Positions 44,646 through 56,290 of a DNA stretch of 64,000 bases are shown here, one piece after another; the stretch's first letter is position 1, and each line of letters begins with the position of its first letter. Location of the stretch: positions 5,378,448-5,442,447 of the forward strand of contig NW_020656077.1 of NCBI RefSeq assembly GCF_003589595.1, given 5' to 3'. The notes below the pieces were generated by a model that saw only the letters and a program-made list of their open reading frames with translations, was not told the origin of the DNA and made no database searches. The position numbers and the translations under genes were made by a program. The stretch is from Hyposmocoma kahamanoa (Eukaryota > Arthropoda > Insecta > Lepidoptera > Cosmopterigidae).

Positions 44646-44809
44646 AGTCAACAATACAAAAAGGTGTGTGTTAAATACGAGTACTAGTTTTCATTCCTAT
44701 ACGTATTTCGACTGTTGCACATTTTGCATTTGTAACTAACATTTTTAAAATTTATGTTTGACACCAAAGCTACGATCGTCAGCTACAGTACCGACGTACG
44801 TTTCTAGTA

Positions 44810-44945
44810 AAATTACTTGCCAACTTATGTCTAAGATCTTTGCGATTTGACGCTCTGAGTGGCACTGCGACTGTTATGGACAGGCGTGTACCTTATCATC
44901 AGGCCCACGACTTGTTCGTGCCGTCTCTTGATATTATAAAAAAAC
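44810..44945 (+). mobile_element. Repeat B, 5'-truncated copy
   Basis: From AAATTACTTGCCAACTTATG to CTTGATATTATAAAAAAA, the 3' 40 percent of the unit. Confidence 0.75.
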
Positions 44946-44949
44946 CTTT

Positions 44950-45535
44950 CCGTTACACCCTGCATAGAGATAGAAATGTTAAAAAGCTTACCGCTTCCGC
45001 ACACTCTTAGAACTGCATAAAATAGTGCATTTTAAATTTGCTAATACAGAATAGCACTAGTGTACGACGTGCCATAGTAGTTTGGTCGCGCGAAGAAAGC
45101 GTTTCCCTGTTCACAAACTGTAAAGAGAGTTTTTTACGGTTTCCTGGGGGGTAGGAGGGATGTAGTGGGCGTATATCCTTATTTGTGCTCGTACGTGACC
45201 GCGCTTTGCATTTGATTCAACTAAAAGGATTTAAATTACACTAAATTAGAGTACTGTGACTAAATTCACGCACAATGGTCACGTTCTAATTTGGTTAGTT
45301 CCGAACTTGTTCAACGTTTCTAAATGATGTATAGATGTAAACATTTATTTTTTTTAAAGTCGTAGGTAGTATGGGAAGGCTCTATTACGAGTATAAGATC
45401 TCACAATTGTTCAAAATGTAACGCATGCTTCCCGGTGTAGTGGAAATGAGATACTTATAAGTATATCATTGTTGTTGTATGTCTTTACAGCACTACTATT
45501 TAGTATAATGTTTAATAATAATGGAGTCCGATAAC
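44950..45535. other. Non-coding DNA
   Basis: No gene or repeat family recognised. Confidence 0.4.
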
Positions 45536-45539
45536 TTCA

Positions 45540-45675
45540 CCAATTAATTACCTGGCTATGAGAACCAAAGCAACTGAATTAACTCTGGGGCACTACACAC
45601 AACACCCAGGCCAAGACAAGTTTAGAAAAGTTGGTTAACCAAATTGGTCCTAACGGGAATCGAACCCGAAATATC
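45540..45675 (-). repeat. SINE-D-like repeat, copy 2
   Basis: See the copy at 44545. It ends with GGGAATCGAACCCG next to a T-rich run. Confidence 0.45.
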
Positions 45676-45758
45676 CTTTTTTTATTATTTATTTAGTTCA
45701 AACCACATGACCCATATAATATATACCTTAAGGACTGACATACATACAATATAATAAT

Positions 45759-46245
45759 ATAATGAAATGGCGACAAGTCACAGGTACTACATGCGATCGG
45801 CGAATGCCCCTTAAGCTAAAGGGGAAAATATACAAGACCGTGATTAGACCTGTCATGTTGTATGGATCAGAATGTTGGGCGATGAAAAGGGAGGTGAACG
45901 AACAGTGCATGTAGCGGAAATGCGAATGTTGAGATGGATGTGTGGAGTGACGAGAAAGGATAAGACAAGCAATGAGTACATCAGGGGTAGTTTGAAAGGG
46001 ACGCCAGTGACAGAACAGATGAGGAGTAATAGGTTAGCGTGGTATGGACATGTCATGTGGAGGCAATTTGTCATGTGACGAGAAGAGTGCTAGGTATGAA
46101 AGATGGATGGATTGTTTGAAAGATGACATGGATAAGAAAGATGTGAGTATAAAAATGACGGCTGATAGGGGAGAATGGAAGAAAAATACATGTTGTGCCG
46201 ACCCCACCTAGCGTGGAATAAGGACATGAAGAAGAAGAAGATACG
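45759..46245 (+). pseudogene. RTE-clade LINE, C-terminal fragment
   Basis: Conceptual translation gives RMPLKLKGKIYKTVIRPVML, YGSECWAMKRE, then after a frameshift near 45890-45905 EMRMLRWMCGVTRKDKTSNE, IRGSLKGTPVTEQMRSNRLA and WYGHVMWR. This is the diagnostic C-terminal block of RTE-type LINE proteins. Further shifts follow near 46060, ending CCADPT and a GAAGAAGAAG 3' end. The RT and endonuclease domains are absent. Decayed and 5'-truncated. Confidence 0.8.
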
Positions 46246-46504
46246 TACAATATCATAAAACACTATTCCTAACTAATCTGCACGGATTGCACTTTTCGGC
46301 GACGTGTGACGCAATCTGGTGACAGGTAAACACTTCCTTCATGAAGGTCGATAGATGTTCGGTCGGCACTCTCATTGATCTAAATGAATTGAAATTTACG
46401 TTGTGGCCGGACTCCAACCGCTCGACCTTCAGGGTGTATTTCGTTTTCTGTCTGATGTACTCCACTAGGAGTACATCAGATCTAATTATACAATTATAGT
46501 TATA

Positions 46505-46770
46505 CTTAAATATGAGTAATCAAATCAAATCAAATCAAAACAAATTATTAAAACAAAACAAAATAATTGACAATAAATTAATACAAAGACACGAACACTT
46601 AGAAAATAATCCTTCGAACCGGCTGGATTCGAACCAACGTCTTCTAGCAAACCGTGCCGCTATGCCAACTAAGCTAAGAGACGAACTAGTGGACCTTACC
46701 AATTTTTCCATGTGCTTGTTGCAGGTCTTTGTTTTTTATTTTTAACGACTTTTTGCCGTAGCGCCATCTG
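46505..46770 (-). mobile_element. SINE-C, reverse copy
   Basis: CGGCTGGATTCGAACCAACG (reverse B box), CTTCTAGCAAACCGTGCCGC and AACTAAGCTAAG (reverse A-box region), then the leader in reverse to TTGCCGTAGCGCCATCT. Its 3' tail side carries (ATCAA)n at 46517-46537. The 77-codon plus-strand ORF across it is the antisense of the SINE. Confidence 0.65.
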
Positions 46771-46823
46771 TGAGAAAGCCGAGTGAAGAAATAAATTTCT
46801 CACAAATGACGCTGCGGCAAAAA

Positions 46824-46950
46824 TCGATCTTTTTATTAATAATTATAACAAACTAGTGGAATAATTTCACAAAAATAATTGAATAATTAAATAATTGAAT
46901 TGAATTTATCATGGTAGTCAAACAACGTGACATTCAATAAACTTAAAAAT
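46824..46950 (+). repeat. SINE-C tail fragment
   Basis: AAAAATCGATCTTTTTATTA, AATTATAACAAACTAGTGGA and AAATAATTGAATTGAATTT, the family 3' tail without a head. Confidence 0.5.
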
Positions 46951-46959
46951 TACGATAGA

Positions 46960-47436
46960 CAAATATACAAAAGTTAGTGTATCATCGCCAGTGATATGTC
47001 AAAGTGACGTTTAGTCATTACCAGGCTGACTGTGTCTATGTTCGTACAGAACAAATAAAATTGAGAGTGATTTTATGATGTATTATTAAAAAGTCTAAAT
47101 CAAAAGATTGCCAAAATTACCGGTCTTGCCATGGTCTTGCGCTGCTTGTATCCAGCTGATTTCCGCAATCTTCACCAGTTCATCGGTACACCCTGTGAAT
47201 GATCTGCCTACGCTGCGGTGCGGTGGTAGGGAGGCTAAAGTTAATTCCCAGCAGAGAGAGAGAGAATTTGAGACACTCAATGTTTTGAAACAATTTACTT
47301 GCCAAAAAGATATTTATCCACATACATATCATAAATCCTCTAAGATGTATTCAAAAACCTCAAATTACAACCAGCATGAAGATAAACTGTTTTGTTAGAA
47401 CAAATTTCTTATCTGTGAAAATGATATTATAGCATT
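46960..47436. other. Non-coding DNA
   Basis: No gene or repeat recognised; a GA run (AGAGAGAGAGA) lies near 47253. Confidence 0.4.
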
Positions 47437-47640
47437 ACATCGAGTATATAACCAGAAATAGAGGCGAAATGTCATTTAATTTGTTTGAAAACAATTCTGC
47501 CATATCATTACTGTGACAACTGTGCTCCGATCGGCTAGCCCGAGTTCGAAACGATTGACGGGTGTCGTCAACTGTTTCACTTCTTATCGACCAGTTAACT
47601 TGAGCTTTGGTATAATGGACGAAAATTGCAAAATTACCTA
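47437..47640 (-). repeat. Dispersed repeat J, copy 2 (reverse)
   Basis: Reverse complement of 43030-43200 over its length, with insertions (for example TGTCGTCAACTGTTTCACTT). A short direct piece (TTTCGTCTCTATTTCTGGTT) also occurs at 47897-47925. Confidence 0.6.
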
Positions 47641-47649
47641 TTTAATATT

Positions 47650-48190
47650 TAATTACCGATGAAATGTGATTCCGTTTGTTTTGTAATTAGATGTTTTGCT
47701 GTTTTTCCTACACCACCGAATAGAACAGCACGGCGTTGTTAGAGATATTATCTTTATTACAATAAATTCAGAATATTTTTTGGATTATACGGAGACGTAT
47801 ACACAGGTCAGTAGTTGGGCTGTCTATATTTCAGTACAAACGGGAGTTGATATTTATAAGAGCTGTATCGCTAAAGTATACCAGGAATATATGGCCCTTA
47901 TTTCGTCTCTATTTCTGGTTATATACTCAATGTTGCATTATTATCATCAAATTCGATTTTATTACATTCAAATTTCAAACATCTCTGTAAAACAAAACAA
48001 TTTGATTCGACCTCAATTCTAATATCAGTCGAGATGAATATTCGAAATGATATGTCAATAGCAAACAATTTTGAAAAATGTCACACATTACTTGATGTCG
48101 AACGATAAGATAGTTGAGGCCGACTCTAGTTCCTCTATGAATTAAAAAAAACTACGGTTGCGTGACATGTATGAGAAATAAGTTTTATGG
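47650..48190. other. Non-coding DNA with a repeat J scrap
   Basis: A 108-codon ORF at 47696-48022 overlaps the repeat J scrap and lacks recognisable domains. Confidence 0.4.
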
Positions 48191-48197
48191 TTTTTTG

Positions 48198-48524
48198 CAT
48201 TGACTTACAAATAAATGGACGACGGGTCTAATACAAAAACTACGAAAAAAATGTCCCAAGTCAACCTATTTAAACGTAGTGACATGTAAAGGAATATGAA
48301 AAAGCTAAAACGTTGAATTTAAATTGTAATGTCATCGCAGTATTGTCTAATTTTGCTTGCTTCGCTGTCAGTCGAACAAACAAAGACTAAAGCGTGAATG
48401 ACGCTCTGTATACGATTTTAACGCCCTATAAGTTCGGACACTTTTTAGCGCGGACCCGACGTCCATATAATTAAGAAAATAGTAAAGTAAAAGTAAAGTA
48501 AAGTAATAGTAAAGTAAGTCAATG
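48198..48524 (-). mobile_element. hAT-type MITE, copy 3, microsatellite in one TIR
   Basis: Reverse orientation, flanked by GTTTTTTG on both sides (48190-48197, 48525-48532). The distal TIR is interrupted: between CCATATAATT and GTAAGTCAATG are about 40 bp of AAGTA-type repeats, raising the length from 286 to 327 bp. Confidence 0.9.
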
Positions 48525-48779
48525 GTTTTTTGCATTATTTTACTAATAATTACTGCTAATAGCTCTGATCAGTGCCGCAATGCCGGTCATAACATGCGGT
48601 TCCTGAACACATCACAGAGAGCTTACATAATGCACATATTGTAAGCTTTCTGATAACTATACATAGTTAGGCATTAAAATACTCGTGTGAAGTTCACGAT
48701 CTCACACTCGTATTACATTATGTAACATTATGCCTTTCATTATGTAACAGTCACACAAACTACTATTATTTTTCACATA

Positions 48780-48985
48780 CCTAATTCTTTTGTGGGGTGC
48801 GCTAGAAGAGCCTCCTTGCACGACGTGCCATTCTTTACTGTACGTCTGGTGCACCTCGGACAACAATCGGCGTGTACCTTACGTCGATTGGCAAGTCCTT
48901 TCGTGACGATGGCAAGCATTAGCGCCCAGTTACACAAGGAATAAGTTGTCCGCCCAGCTACCACGCCTTCATGCACATTAATGGC
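48780..48985 (-). repeat. Dispersed repeat E, copy 2
   Basis: In reverse, contains GACTTGCCAATCGACGTAAG, CACGCCGATTGTTGTCCGAG and GTGCACCAGACGTAC, parallel to 17065-17130. It is GC-rich relative to its flanks. The 67-codon ORF over it is uncertain. Confidence 0.45.
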
Positions 48986-48989
48986 GAAC

Positions 48990-50245
48990 CTGAATTATAT
49001 TTATTAGGCACCAACATTTAAATTCCTCTGAATAATACAACGTAAAATATAAATAAATAGAGCGTATTTTGCCATGACAGTTAGACGCACGCGGTGCGGC
49101 GGCAACGCCAACTCCGCTCGACGACCGCGCGGGATGAGTGCGGTGAAATTCGTATCGAATAAATGCGCTCTTATAGTGTATGCCATCGATACGTTAAGAA
49201 GAAGAATTCTTTGGTATAATGTATAATTTTCGGCTGTTGCTATAATGCATCCGATAGGACCAAGCAATCAGTGATAATGGCGAGTGTAACCGTTCAGAAA
49301 TACGTTTCGGAAAACTGAATACAATTATAACCTGTTCATAAAAAATAATTAACCTCATAAGTTTGTGGAATTACATCTATTTGGCAAATTTTATTGAAAA
49401 CATTTTACAGAAAGTGGGTGAAATCCAATAAACCGGATTGGTCCCCTAATATGACACCCTTAGAGGTGCAATGCATTCCTCAATTCTTCCCTTTCTAGCA
49501 AAAATAATCATCGAAATTGGTTACAAATGTCAAAGTAATCGCTTAACATACACACAAGAATACAGACGAATTTAGAACCTGCTCTTTTTTTAAAAATTAA
49601 AAAGTACTTTTTTTTAAATTTTTCATACTTACTACACTATGTAAAGAATGTTCTTTGTTAAAAAATTGTAAGTTTGTTTTGTTGTACAATAAAGTGGTTA
49701 CATACATACATACATGATTGCTATCTAAAATTAAAATTCCACAGGTATCCAACATGTACGATAAAAACTCTCACTCATTCATCGCTGTTTTTAACGCACA
49801 AAATCGTAGGAAACAATACGGTAACACAGAAAGAAAGAAAAAACAAAAATTTAATACAAAAATAATGCATAAATACAAAAGTCAAATATCGCCACATGAA
49901 GAATGACACTTTCTACTTTAATTAAATATTGAGTTTGCAGGAAACCTCTGAAAAATTAGGTATGTTTTAATAACATTTTATCAAATGGAGAATAAAATAT
50001 TAGAAAGTAAAGTTACTATTACTTTGAGTGAAATTATTGAAAAAAATCAGTTAATATTTTTTAATAGTAATGTTCGAACAGACAGCAAACGTTGTTGTAT
50101 AAATAACCACTTTTAAAGTTTGTTTACATTGTTAAATGTAAAAAGGATTTTCAAAATGGCCACCGTAACAATGTAACGATTTCCCGTGTAAAATTACTTT
50201 TTTTCCGTCCTCTTAGGAAAAATGTCAAAAAATTAGGAACTTAAC
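48990..50245. other. Non-coding DNA
   Basis: No gene or repeat family recognised. The ORFs at 49004-49267 and 49674-49906 lack identifiable domains. Confidence 0.4.
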
Positions 50246-50473
50246 CATTGACTTACAATTATATGGACGTCGGGTCCGCGCTAAAAAGTGTCCGCACTTG
50301 TAAGGCGCTAAAATCGTATACAGAGCGCGACGCTCCGCTTTAGTCTTCATTTGTTCTACGGACAGCGCGATACTGCGATGACATAACAATTTAAATTTCG
50401 AATAGGTTAACTTGGGACATTTTTTTCGTGGTTTTTGTATTAGACCCGTCGTCCATTTATTTGTAAGTCAATG
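50246..50473 (+). mobile_element. hAT-type MITE, copy 4, internally deleted (228 bp)
   Basis: Flanked by AACTTAAC at 50238-50245 and 50474-50481. TIRs intact; about 58 bp of the middle (the AAGCAAGCAAAATTAGACAG and TCATATTCCTTTACATGTCA parts) are missing. The first unit of the dimer at 61569 lacks much of the same middle, so a deleted subfamily exists. Confidence 0.9.
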
Positions 50474-50481
50474 AACTTAAC

Positions 50482-51074
50482 AGTCTAAGATCTGGCAGTA
50501 TGACCAATTAGACGCCTTAACCTATTCCGAAGAGCAAAAAGTTTTACTACTATTAATTACCTAAAATTACATATTATGGACACCATCATTCAAAAAAAAC
50601 CACGACTCTTAAAATTTATATAACCAGTTGAATTTTTAATTAGCTCTAACTTGTCTGTAGACGCAATACGCATTTACAAAGTTAGTAAGAGAGACTAACT
50701 CGTGAACTCCATAAATCTATATTATGGACATACTTCAAAGATAATGTAACCCAACAGCGGCCTTAACGAATTAATTACCTGCGGCCCTCACGTGATAAAG
50801 GTCTCTAGTAAATAAAATAATACATACAAGTTTTCAGGTTTTAATAAATAAAAACTCAACAATTATTTCACAAATAACATAAAGGAAACAAAATATTGTT
50901 ACAACTTGTAGATAGAGAACGATGTATTTTTATATATTTTTTTACATTATTATAACTGAGAAGAGGAACTTCTAAAACACTTTCTGACTTCGATATCAAA
51001 AAAGCCTTACTTTATAAGTATTGTTAATTTTTAATAACTAATACTAATAAATTATTTAAGCAAAGGTAGTGTAC
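50482..51074. other. AT-rich intergenic DNA downstream of the host gene
   Basis: No repeat family recognised. A-rich and T-rich runs only. Confidence 0.4.
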
Positions 51075-52174
51075 GGGTACATCATAAAAAAATATTTATT
51101 AAGTTAAATACATAATATAATAAGTTACAAGGACACACTATCTACACAATGGCACATAAGTAGAAAAATGTGTAAAAAGTTATTACATATCAAATTAGTT
51201 AAAAACAATTGAAGCAGAAATGCATTGGCATAAAAATTAAGAAAATTTTATGTCATACTAAGACTAGCGACACAACGTCTCCAATGACTAGGTTAGACAA
51301 AAAGAATTCAAAATATCACATCATCGTGTTACAGTACTGTTCAACAAAGTGTAAATTATCAAAACGACACATATAAACGACATAATTGCACGAAGCCTGC
51401 AAATACAGATGTCTACTTTAATACGTATAAGAGTACCGCTAAGGCAAACTGAATACAAAATTAATTATTATAAACAAATGAAAATTATACAGACAGATAA
51501 AGGTGCAAAGTCTACCAGAGAATAACTTAACCTAATTTTACATTCAATCGATCTATTCGTCTCGAATTGTACAACCTTAAGTAATTACGTGCATACAACT
51601 GTTTTGGATGTTTGCATTCTGGTTTCATAATTTTAATCTCTTTGAATTCGGATGACGAATTCTAGGATCATTATGAAACTCGTAAAGGCTATAAACCCGA
51701 TACGTGAATGCCCGACGCCGACTCCAAACTTGTCACAAAACGCAAGCGATAGTGTTCTATGCTAGTGCATCCACGTTTTCTCTCATTACTGTCAAAGACG
51801 TTCTAGTATCCAAAGAAAACCAAAGGCAATCATTCATCCAAAGGATCGGGATCTAGCATTAATGTGCGTTCCCCATTAGGTGCAGAAACATTTAAATGTA
51901 AATGTTAACATGAAGACTAATACTGTTAACATGATTGATTTTACATGTGGAGCTAATAAATAGTCATTACGATTAATGATGACAGGCAAACATAAAATTC
52001 GCTTTTGCATTAAAAATCGCTTCGGCTAATTTGGCACAGAAACAAGATACTCATAGGACCTACCAATTGCGCACAGTTATAGAGTCCGACATCACTACCT
52101 TCCAAAGTTGCTCTCACTACGTCTCTATGTTACATAAATTAAGCCTTAACACTAAACTAATGTCTGCTTGATGC
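51075..52174 (-). other. Probable 3' UTR of the host gene
   Basis: Between the proposed stop codon (52175-52177) and the only AATAAA on this strand in the interval, at 51095-51100. The stretch is free of the repeats that fill most of the window, which fits a constrained transcribed region. The cleavage site near 51075 is inferred. Confidence 0.4.
51095..51100 (-). terminator. Candidate polyadenylation signal AATAAA
   Basis: Exact AATAAA on the minus strand, about 1.1 kb after the stop codon of the host gene. Downstream sequence is T-rich only weakly, so this is a candidate. Confidence 0.35.
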
Positions 52175-52286
52175 TCAATTTTCAGTGCCGGTAATCCACT
52201 GGAGGTACTTAAAGGATCTCGACTGGATTGGGCTGTGACGAGAATCTCCCCAGTTGCGCGGTTGTGGAATTGTAGGCTGCTGCTCT
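52175..52286 (-). other. Terminal coding exon of the host gene
   Basis: Acceptor TATTTTCCAG precedes AGAGCAGCAGCC. The 36 residues after the split Arg codon read EQQPTIPQPRNWGDSRHSPI then QSRSFKYLQWITGTEN, followed by TGA. It is missed by simple ORF calling because the large exon runs into an in-frame TAA exactly at its donor (AG|GTAAAC). The coding-like, motif-bearing sequence and matching phase support it. Confidence 0.75.
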
Positions 52287-55200
52287 CTGGAAAATAGTAT
52301 TACACTCGTCAATAAAATACGTATCTTAACACAAATAAATATGAAACCATGTAAAATATTGAATGGTTTACCTAGGTTCAGCTGAAGCCCGAGCGTGATA
52401 GGCAGGCACGTTGGGATTGTGATAACTTTTCGCCGGGGGAGTCGGAGTTAAAGTGTGCGATTGCACGGGACCGTGCTCGGACGGATTTGGAGGGGACTGG
52501 TAGTAGTTAGGATTGTATCTGTCAACTGACACCCCTCTTGGTCGTTCAGGAACAGAAACGTCGATGTTGGTGTTTCCGTAGGAACTCAAAGGTCGGCCTC
52601 GACCCAGAGTATTGGTCTTAGACCATTCATTTGATCCAACAAGCTCAGCCTCAAAACTTCTTTCGCGATAAGACTGTGGCCGAAGCGTTTGACTCCACGA
52701 CGGCGTTGGATTGTAAGATACAGTAGGGACCTTTGCGTATTTAGGATCTTCTTCCCAAGGAGGTCTCACTGATGACACAGTTGATGATGCAGTTTGTTGT
52801 GTGGTTTTCTCAGTGAATTCGCGAAGCTCTTTACGCCACGTGGGCTCGACAGATTCACAAGGTTCATTGTTATCGTAGTAGTACTGAGGCGATGGATCCG
52901 GTTGAGGTTGGTACTTTGTCTCTGATGGGATATAAGTAGATTCTGGCACCGTTATATATCGTCGTTCATATTCGCTATAATACGTCTTGCGTCCGGGTAA
53001 ATTTGGTAGCTCTGTAGCTGTCACTGGCTTCACGAACGACTGGTTTGGTGCAGGTGGTACATATGCAGTCGAGATAGGTTTAGAAAATTTGCTTGATGGT
53101 GGTGTTGGCTTCCAACCAGCTTTAGAAGCTGGGCTAAAAGTGTTAGATGAAGGAGGAGGTTGATAGAAATTCTGTGTCTCAAGAGGAGGAGCTACATAAT
53201 TAGGGTCCTGCTCCCACGGTGGAGGCACATAAGAAGATGAGTACTGCTGTGTAGACTTTTGGTAACTCTCCGTAGAGTCTCTGCTCAGGAGTGAATATTG
53301 ATTGGATTGCGTATTAGCAGTGGATAATGTACTGCTAGTAAGGTTATTGCTAGCCCAGTTTGTAGGAGTGGGTGTGTGATAACTCTGTTGCTGGTAAGTA
53401 TTTGAACTGATTCTAGAGTTGTTTTGCAAAGATTCAGAGTAAGAAGGTTGATATTGGGGTTGAGGTTGAGATGGAAGCGGATGTTGCACCTGAGGCTGAG
53501 CCTGGGTCTGGGGCTGACTCCATTGCTGGCTGGAAACTGCGGGAGCAGAAGGTGTTATATTATTAAAGATGACATTTTCCTTCCTACTTTGTTGATACCA
53601 TTGTTGGTTTGTGATGGAGCTTGGCTTTACGTTGCTCACATTAACTACTTCAGATTGCGGTTCTTGCGACCATTGCCTTTGTTGGTCAAAGCTTTGATTG
53701 AATTGATAATTTTGGTTGTGATACAAATCTGATGGCATTTGACGTTCAGTACTTAATCTTTCCAAGAGCAGACTATGGCGTCTCTCTTGTTGTTGCTGTG
53801 GTTGAGGATACGATGGAGAGTAAACTTGCGTAGACTGATATGGTCTCGAAGGTGATATCGAAACTCTTTCCCTTTCAGGAGCAAAATAAGTTTTTACAGT
53901 AGGAATACCTTGCTGCGTTAATTGTTCGTAGGAGTGGTCCAACGTCTTGGTAGTACGATTGACAGTGACAATATTTTCATATCTATTGTATTCGGTTTGC
54001 GTGCTTAATGTTCCTGCAGGCTTGTCATTTCCTCCGGTAATAATTTCTGTACTTGATGTAGTTGTTTTGGATTCATGTGTCGTGCCAATAGGTTTAATTT
54101 CCACTTCCTCAACTTTCTCTAGAGGGACAGAAGGCTCTCTAAGTGGAACTTTTTGCTCCGGTGCAGGAGTTGAAGCAGGTGGTTCTTTAGGCTCTTCCGT
54201 CTTTTCTTTGGCATTTTCTTCTTCTTTTTCTGGCTCAGCTTTAGGTAAATCTGATTTTGGAGTAGGATCTTCTTCCTTCTCCGACTCAATTTCTTCTTCA
54301 GTATATTCTGATTCTTCGTCAATTTCTTGCTGATCCTTGCTTTCGATAGGCTTAGCAGGTTCAGCGGGCTTTACAGGTTCTGCAGGCTTTTCTTCTTCTT
54401 CTTCTTCTTCATCTTCTTCTTCGTCTTCTTGGTCTTTGGCAGGCTCTTCTTTCTTTGACGGTGCTACAGTTTCTTCTTTCTTTTTAACGACTTCAACTTC
54501 TTCCTCTTCTTCTTCTTCTTCCTCTTCTAGTTCTTCTTCAACCTCTGGTTTCTTAGCGTCCACATTTTTAACTACTTCATTGTTTCCTTTAATCTCTTGA
54601 ACTACTTCTTGTTTGGATTCCTCCTTTTGTGCGATTGAAGGCGTTTCAGTAGATTTTTTTACAACTACAGTTTCTGGTTCATCTCTAATTTCTTCTTCTT
54701 CCTCCTCCTCCTCCTCTTCCTCTTCATCCTCTTCTTTCTGTGCGGATTGTTGTACGACTACTACTTTCTTTGTAGTTGTGGTTTCAGTTCTTTCCTCTTT
54801 TTTGATAACATTGCTAGTCTCAACCGGTTTTTGCTTTATTGTTTTTTTGACTACTACCGTAGTGGGTTCTTCAACAACCTCTTCTTCACCATTTTCTTCT
54901 GTTTCCTCAACCACAACTCCACCCATTTCTTCTTCTTCCTCTTCCACTTCCTCAACTTCCTCTTCTTGTTTAGGAATTACTGTAGTTTCAGTTCTTGTTT
55001 TAATCTCTGTTCGGCCATCAATAGTTGTCCTCGTAGTTGTTGTTTTTATTTCTTCTACGGATCCATCAGGCAGTGTTTTCTTAACAACATCGACTTTAGT
55101 TTCAACTTTAGGAGCCACTTTCTTTGCAGGTAGTTTTACAACCATTTCTGTTTCCGTATTTCCATTCTGATCTCCATTTTGAGTCTCAGTTTTATTTTCT

Positions 55201-56287
55201 TTTTTAACTTGTTTCTTTACCACCTTGACTTCTCTCTGAAATAAAAAAAATATGTTTGATTAATACTTTTTTAGCATAATCGCCGATCGTGTTAAGAAAT
55301 ATACAATAATACTGATTGATATATAAATAAATAAAGAAATACATATATTAACTCACAATAATAAGATTATTATAAGTCTTTAATGTTGATCAGTAAATAC
55401 GTATAACATATTATGTAAACAAACATATAAATGTAAATATAATAAGTGTACAGTAATTTTAAGTCAACCTGTTCATCATTAACATCAGTCGCGTCATTTT
55501 CTTCAACAGGCTTTGTTTCAATGGGAATACATGTTTCTGATATGGGCTTTATTGTAAAATTTGTTGCCGCTGATTCGGTTTCATTGATCGTTGTCGAATT
55601 GCTTCCATTGCTTATTAAAACATTAATAGAACTATTATCGGTATCAACTTTCCTTGGTATGGTAGTCAGAAATTCAGCATCGTAACTAATTTCTGGCAGC
55701 ACAGACGCCGTATAGGCGTTACTTCCATAATTTGTTGTCGGTAGACTCCGCATGTTGCAGTCCGAAGTAGATGTACTGTACTCAAACATAGGTGCTGGCC
55801 TATTACTATTATTTTCGCACAGCGAAGTTGGCCGACTGTTATTCAAACTATTATTGTTTACAAGTGGATATACCCCCGTATTATTGCTGAGAGTTTCACG
55901 TAAGTGTTCAATTCCACTTGGTTTAAAATTATAATTGTTAACTGCTTGAGTAGGTGGAGACACTTTTGACTGTGGTGGTTCTTTGGGTTGATCTGGAATA
56001 CTACGCGTTCTCAATAGCGATTTAGGATTTGCTGGCAAATTGATGGTTGGAAACACTTGAACCGGCAAGCAATTGAAATTAGGAACGGCTATTGGCGTAG
56101 ACGGCGTTGGCGGAGACTGCAACGCCTGAGGGGGTAACTCGGGCACTCCTTGGTTCATCGCATTCCTCATCAGCCGTTTGGCCATCCGCTCAGACTTGAT
56201 CTCGGAGAGGTCCAGTCCCCCCGGAGTGTACGTGAACGGCTTGCGCTCGCGGCTCATGGCGCTGTGAATCGCTGACGGCGGATTCAT
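52175..56287 (-). CDS. Large low-complexity cytoskeletal (probably muscle Z-disc-type) protein, three coding exons
   Basis: Proposed CDS: complement of join(52175..52286, 52372..55235, 55469..56287), 1264 residues. Introns are GT-AG, 233 bp (55236-55468, phase 0) and 85 bp (52287-52371, phase 2). Exon lengths 819 + 2864 + 112 sum to whole codons. Residues 1-52 hold a distinctive FTYTPGGLDLSEIKSERMAK and RLMRNAMNQGVPEL. About 326-358 is KTLPDGSVEEIK with a Thr-rich TRTTIDGRTEIKTRT; about 360-625 is acidic with long Glu runs. About 740-1200 is Gln/Ser/Pro/Tyr-rich and includes PPWEQDP (about 945), LPGRKTYYSEYERRY (about 1018), WRKELREF and PPWEEDP (about 1097). The last exon ends SPIQSRSFKYLQWITGTEN. 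SRSF-x-L-TGTE-like ends occur before the LIM domains of Zasp/PDLIM proteins; no PDZ or LIM domain is present here. A Zasp-related or synaptopodin-like scaffold is my best reading, not proven. M11 (MSRERKPFTYTP) is an alternative start. Confidence 0.8.
54380..54980 (-). repeat. Glu-encoding GAA/GAG trinucleotide tracts within the exon
   Basis: Four purine tracts (about 54388-54425, 54500-54545, 54688-54735, 54925-54965; TTC/TCC repeats on the plus strand) encode runs of up to about twelve Glu. Serine-rich ORFs on the opposite strand are their shadows. Such tracts are prone to length change. Confidence 0.85.
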
Positions 56288-56290
56288 TTT

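Noticed and set aside
46512..46745. 77-codon Asn/Gln/Lys-rich ORF
   Set aside because: It is the antisense of SINE-C plus its (ATCAA)n tail.
53424..55170. Plus-strand Ser-, Leu- and Phe-rich ORFs over the host gene
   Set aside because: Antisense shadows of the Glu-coding tracts and of the large minus-strand exon.
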